A stretch of 64,000 bases of DNA from Acidobacteriota bacterium (lineage in GTDB: Bacteria > Acidobacteriota > Terriglobia > Acidiferrales > UBA7541). This document shows positions 62,260 to 64,000 of this stretch, in pieces. The stretch spans positions 124,001 to 188,000 of the forward strand of contig JABCZJ010000008.1 of the NCBI GenBank assembly GCA_013289715.1, written 5' to 3'. The notes below the pieces were generated by a model. That model was not told the DNA's origin. It was given only the letters and a program-made list of their open reading frames with translations, and did no database searches. Both the position numbers and the translations under genes were made by a program. Numbering within the stretch: position 1 is the stretch's first letter; each line of letters begins with the position of its first letter.

Positions 62260-62634
62260 ATGAATCTGCCGAGTTTCCACGATGGCCATTTCGACGGTCT
62301 GCGTATAGGCCCAAACAACATGGTGAATCTTTTCCTTAGAACACAAGACGGCAAATCGTTCGTCGTGATTCTGGAAGAAGTGGATCGTCTGACACTCTCG
62401 GAAATTAAACAGGGCAACATGATACTCGACTTGGTTTTCCGCAGCGCCGGTGAATTAACCCGCGCAGACATAGCGGAATTGTACAGCGTGGATGCCGATG
62501 CTCCGCAGGCCACAGATTTATTGAGGGCGAAGCGCGAACAAGGATTTCAGCTTTTGGAACTAAGTGCGTCCTACGGCGCGCAAGGCTTGATTTTGTTTCA
62601 GACATACGAGCTAAGACAGTCAACTTCTGATTAA
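62260..62634 (+). CDS. Hypothetical 124-aa protein
   Basis: The product begins MNLPSFHDGHFDGLRIGPNN and has LFLRTQDGKSFVVILEEVDR and LELSASYGAQGLILFQTYEL, a beta-rich small protein. The gene is less GC-rich than its neighbours. It starts 11 bp after the LMW phosphatase. I recall similar 'DGHFDGL' proteins of unknown function in many bacteria. Confidence 0.65.
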   Translation: MNLPSFHDGHFDGLRIGPNNMVNLFLRTQDGKSFVVILEEVDRLTLSEIKQGNMILDLVFRSAGELTRADIAELYSVDADAPQATDLLRAKREQGFQLLELSASYGAQGLILFQTYELRQSTSD

Positions 62635-62674
62635 CTTGGTAACGGGAAACGAACCCGACACTTGGCAAAGAACA

Positions 62675-63349
62675 ATGCGCCGCGAAACTACTAGCGTCTC
62701 GCAGGAAGATTATCTGAAGGCGATCTGGGAACTGGTGCAGGAGGAGCAGGCGCCGATCAGCGCGCGGCTTGCTGAAGATTTGGGCGTCACTCCTCCGGCG
62801 GTGACGGCCGCTCTGAAACGCATGACGCGCGGCGGATATTTGCGCGTGCGCCGTGACGGGCACATCGAACTGTCGGCGAAGGGGCAGGAAATTGCAGGAC
62901 ATCTGGTGCTGCGTCACCGGCTGGCGGAAAAGCTGCTCACCGATGTGATCGGTCTCGAGTGGGCGCGCGCGCATGAAGAAGCAGAGCGCCTGGAGCACGG
63001 CATCTCTCCGGAAGTGGCCGAACTGCTGCTGAAGCGATTCGGACGCGACAGCCGTTGCCCGCACGGCGTGCCCCTGCTCGGCGGAATGGCCAAGCTGCGC
63101 AGGAAATTTGGCGCGGTGCGCTTATCGGATGTCTCGGTCGGCAAGACGTACGAAGTTCTGCGCGTCTATGAGAAGGATCCCAAGTTCCTTGAGTTTCTAA
63201 CCGGCCTCGGCTTGCATCCCGGGACGAAAGTGCGCGTCCACCAGCGCGAATACGACGAGACGATGGTCTTGTCCGTTGCGGGCCACGCCGCCCGCATTCA
63301 TTTAGGGAAACCCGCGACGCAAAGGGTTTGGGTTCGCAACACCGCCTAG
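62675..63349 (+). CDS. DtxR/MntR-family metal-dependent regulator
   Basis: The 224-aa regulator has an N-terminal winged helix (SVSQEDYLKAIWELVQEEQA, then RLAEDLGVTPPAVTAALKRM), the dimer/metal domain (HLVLRHRLAEKLLTDVIGLE ... EEAERLEHGIS) and a FeoA-like C-terminal domain (LGLHPGTKVRVHQRE). DtxR-family proteins sense Fe(II) or Mn(II). ATG 62675 is chosen; the frame continues upstream to 62636. No target is obvious nearby. Confidence 0.9.
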   Translation: MRRETTSVSQEDYLKAIWELVQEEQAPISARLAEDLGVTPPAVTAALKRMTRGGYLRVRRDGHIELSAKGQEIAGHLVLRHRLAEKLLTDVIGLEWARAHEEAERLEHGISPEVAELLLKRFGRDSRCPHGVPLLGGMAKLRRKFGAVRLSDVSVGKTYEVLRVYEKDPKFLEFLTGLGLHPGTKVRVHQREYDETMVLSVAGHAARIHLGKPATQRVWVRNTA

Positions 63350-63719
63350 TTTGTAGCTTCCGCCAGGTGCTCGCAGAAAGCACGAAGCAGCAAGCTCCGA
63401 GCAGCCCGCCGATCCACCAATCCGACATCAGGCCGCTGCCCGAAAATCGAAAATAATGATGCGGACCATTTGCGTGGCCTATTGCAACGAGGCGGGCTGG
63501 GCGACTATGATACACGGTGCTGGCCCCCCGCAGGGTGACTGGAATGGTCCAGAAATCCTTGATTTCTTCGCGCAGCTTCCAGCCAGGTGTGATGAGGACG
63601 GACGTTTCTACCTCGGCTTTTCGCAATAAGCGGACTCGAGAAACAACGCACGTCAACCGATTCGCGAACGAGATTTTGGCTTCCCAGAAAATCACTGCAA
63701 ACCGAAGGAGGAACACGAA
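63350..63719. other. Intergenic region with possible remnant ORF on the minus strand
   Basis: The minus strand of about 63360-63640 reads VETSVLITPGWKLREEIKDF, then WTIPVTLRGASTVYHSRPAR, then a hydrophobic WWIGGLLGACCFV segment. It looks protein-like but has no credible start or stop; the frame runs into dtxR antisense. I report it as a possible remnant only. The aldehyde dehydrogenase promoter should also lie here. Confidence 0.35.
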
Positions 63720-64000
63720 ATGGCAACTGCATCCGTAGCTGTAAGACCGCATGAAAATGTAACCGGGTACGTGACCAAAACTCGCAAGATGCTGATCAAC
63801 GGCAAGTGGGTTGACTCCGCATCCGGCAAGACATTCGAAACGTACAACCCTGCCACAGGAGAAGTGCTCTCGCACGTCGCCGAAGGTGATAAGGAAGACA
63901 TCGACCGCGCCGTAAAAGCAGCGCGCGCGGCGTTTGAGACCGGTCCGTGGTCAAAGATCTCGCCTTCCGAACGCGGCCGCATGATCTGGCGGCTCGGCGA
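63720..64000 (+). CDS. Aldehyde dehydrogenase, N-terminal part (truncated by window end)
   Basis: ATG 63720 with GAAGGAGG upstream begins [20 protein letters not shown]. The visible 93 codons include [20 protein letters not shown] and [20 protein letters not shown], the standard ALDH N-terminal region that leads to the NAD-binding domain. Substrate and subclass cannot be told because the active site is beyond the window. Confidence 0.92.
   Translation, partial: MATASVAVRPHENVTGYVTKTRKMLINGKWVDSASGKTFETYNPATGEVLSHVAEGDKEDIDRAVKAARAAFETGPWSKISPSERGRMIWRLG

Noticed and set aside
1..64000. CRISPR arrays, tRNA or rRNA genes, integrases, transposases
   Set aside because: No evenly spaced identical repeats, T-arm-like GGTTCGA contexts, rRNA stretches or mobile-element protein motifs were seen by eye; a tRNAscan and rRNA search would be decisive.

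Overview
The window is 64 kb of GC-rich bacterial chromosome. It most resembles a soil Acidobacteriota genome. The evidence is a tandem pair of DUF507 proteins, large receptor-type Ser/Thr kinases fused to PD40 propellers or TPRs, a bacillithiol-type deacetylase, many small PhnB-like VOC proteins, homodimeric AceE, and intergenic space filled with short palindromic repeats. This assignment comes from recalled family distributions, not from a search. There is no phage, integrase, transposase, CRISPR array, rRNA or tRNA that I can see. It is core and regulatory chromosome, not an island.

Layout. 1-5.8 kb: phoH (3' end), ybeY, a CNNM/CorC-type protein, two VOC proteins, mtgA and era. 5.9-9.2 kb: a Tat-exported multicopper oxidase, a tiny membrane ORF, a chromate transporter and a 62-aa membrane protein. 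9.3-14.4 kb: an NtrY/NtrX-like two-component system preceded by a coupled 52-aa ORF, then serC. 14.6-19.2 kb: an exported TonB-C/TPR protein, a small membrane protein, two DUF507 genes and an M48 protease. 19.6-31.4 kb: bshB1, an SDR, aceE, a MutT/BtuF-like pair, an OmpA/PEGA protein, an IscU-like scaffold, a MocA/XdhC pair and an apparently frameshifted gene. 32-35 kb: a three-FHA ABCG-type transporter. 35-43 kb: CHY zinc finger, DipZ, MsrA, a zinc-type dehydrogenase, an isolated nuoB, a DUF2007 protein, YgfZ and a histidine-kinase remnant. 43-48.6 kb: two giant Ser/Thr kinases. 48.8-55.6 kb: a class II aldolase, an MBL hydrolase, an ECF sigma factor overlapping a triple-VOC gene, a MarR-GNAT fusion and an LRV protein. 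55.9-64 kb: a benzoate-CoA-ligase-like enzyme, a PLP-biosynthesis cluster (MocR/PdxR-like regulator, thioesterase, pdxS, small ORF, pdxT), an LMW phosphatase/ArsC, a DtxR/MntR regulator and the start of an aldehyde dehydrogenase.

How genes work together. pdxS and pdxT form PLP synthase, and the MocR protein two genes upstream is the obvious regulator; its own promoter carries an 8-bp direct repeat 33 bp apart. dipZ and msrA look like an exported thiol-redox repair pair, since the MsrA has a single cysteine. The ECF sigma gene overlaps the start of a gene whose N-terminus is not VOC-like, followed by three VOC domains, suggesting one sigma/partner module.

The most unusual features are (i) the sigma/triple-VOC operon, (ii) intergenic mosaics in which different small palindromes are joined by recurring TTGACGTTG / TTGAATTTGTAG-like linkers, together with a second two-part repeat always in the same order and strand, (iii) the PdxR direct repeats, and (iv) two broken genes (a kinase ATPase remnant and a one-base frameshift). 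No repeat counts beyond this window or database matches are claimed.
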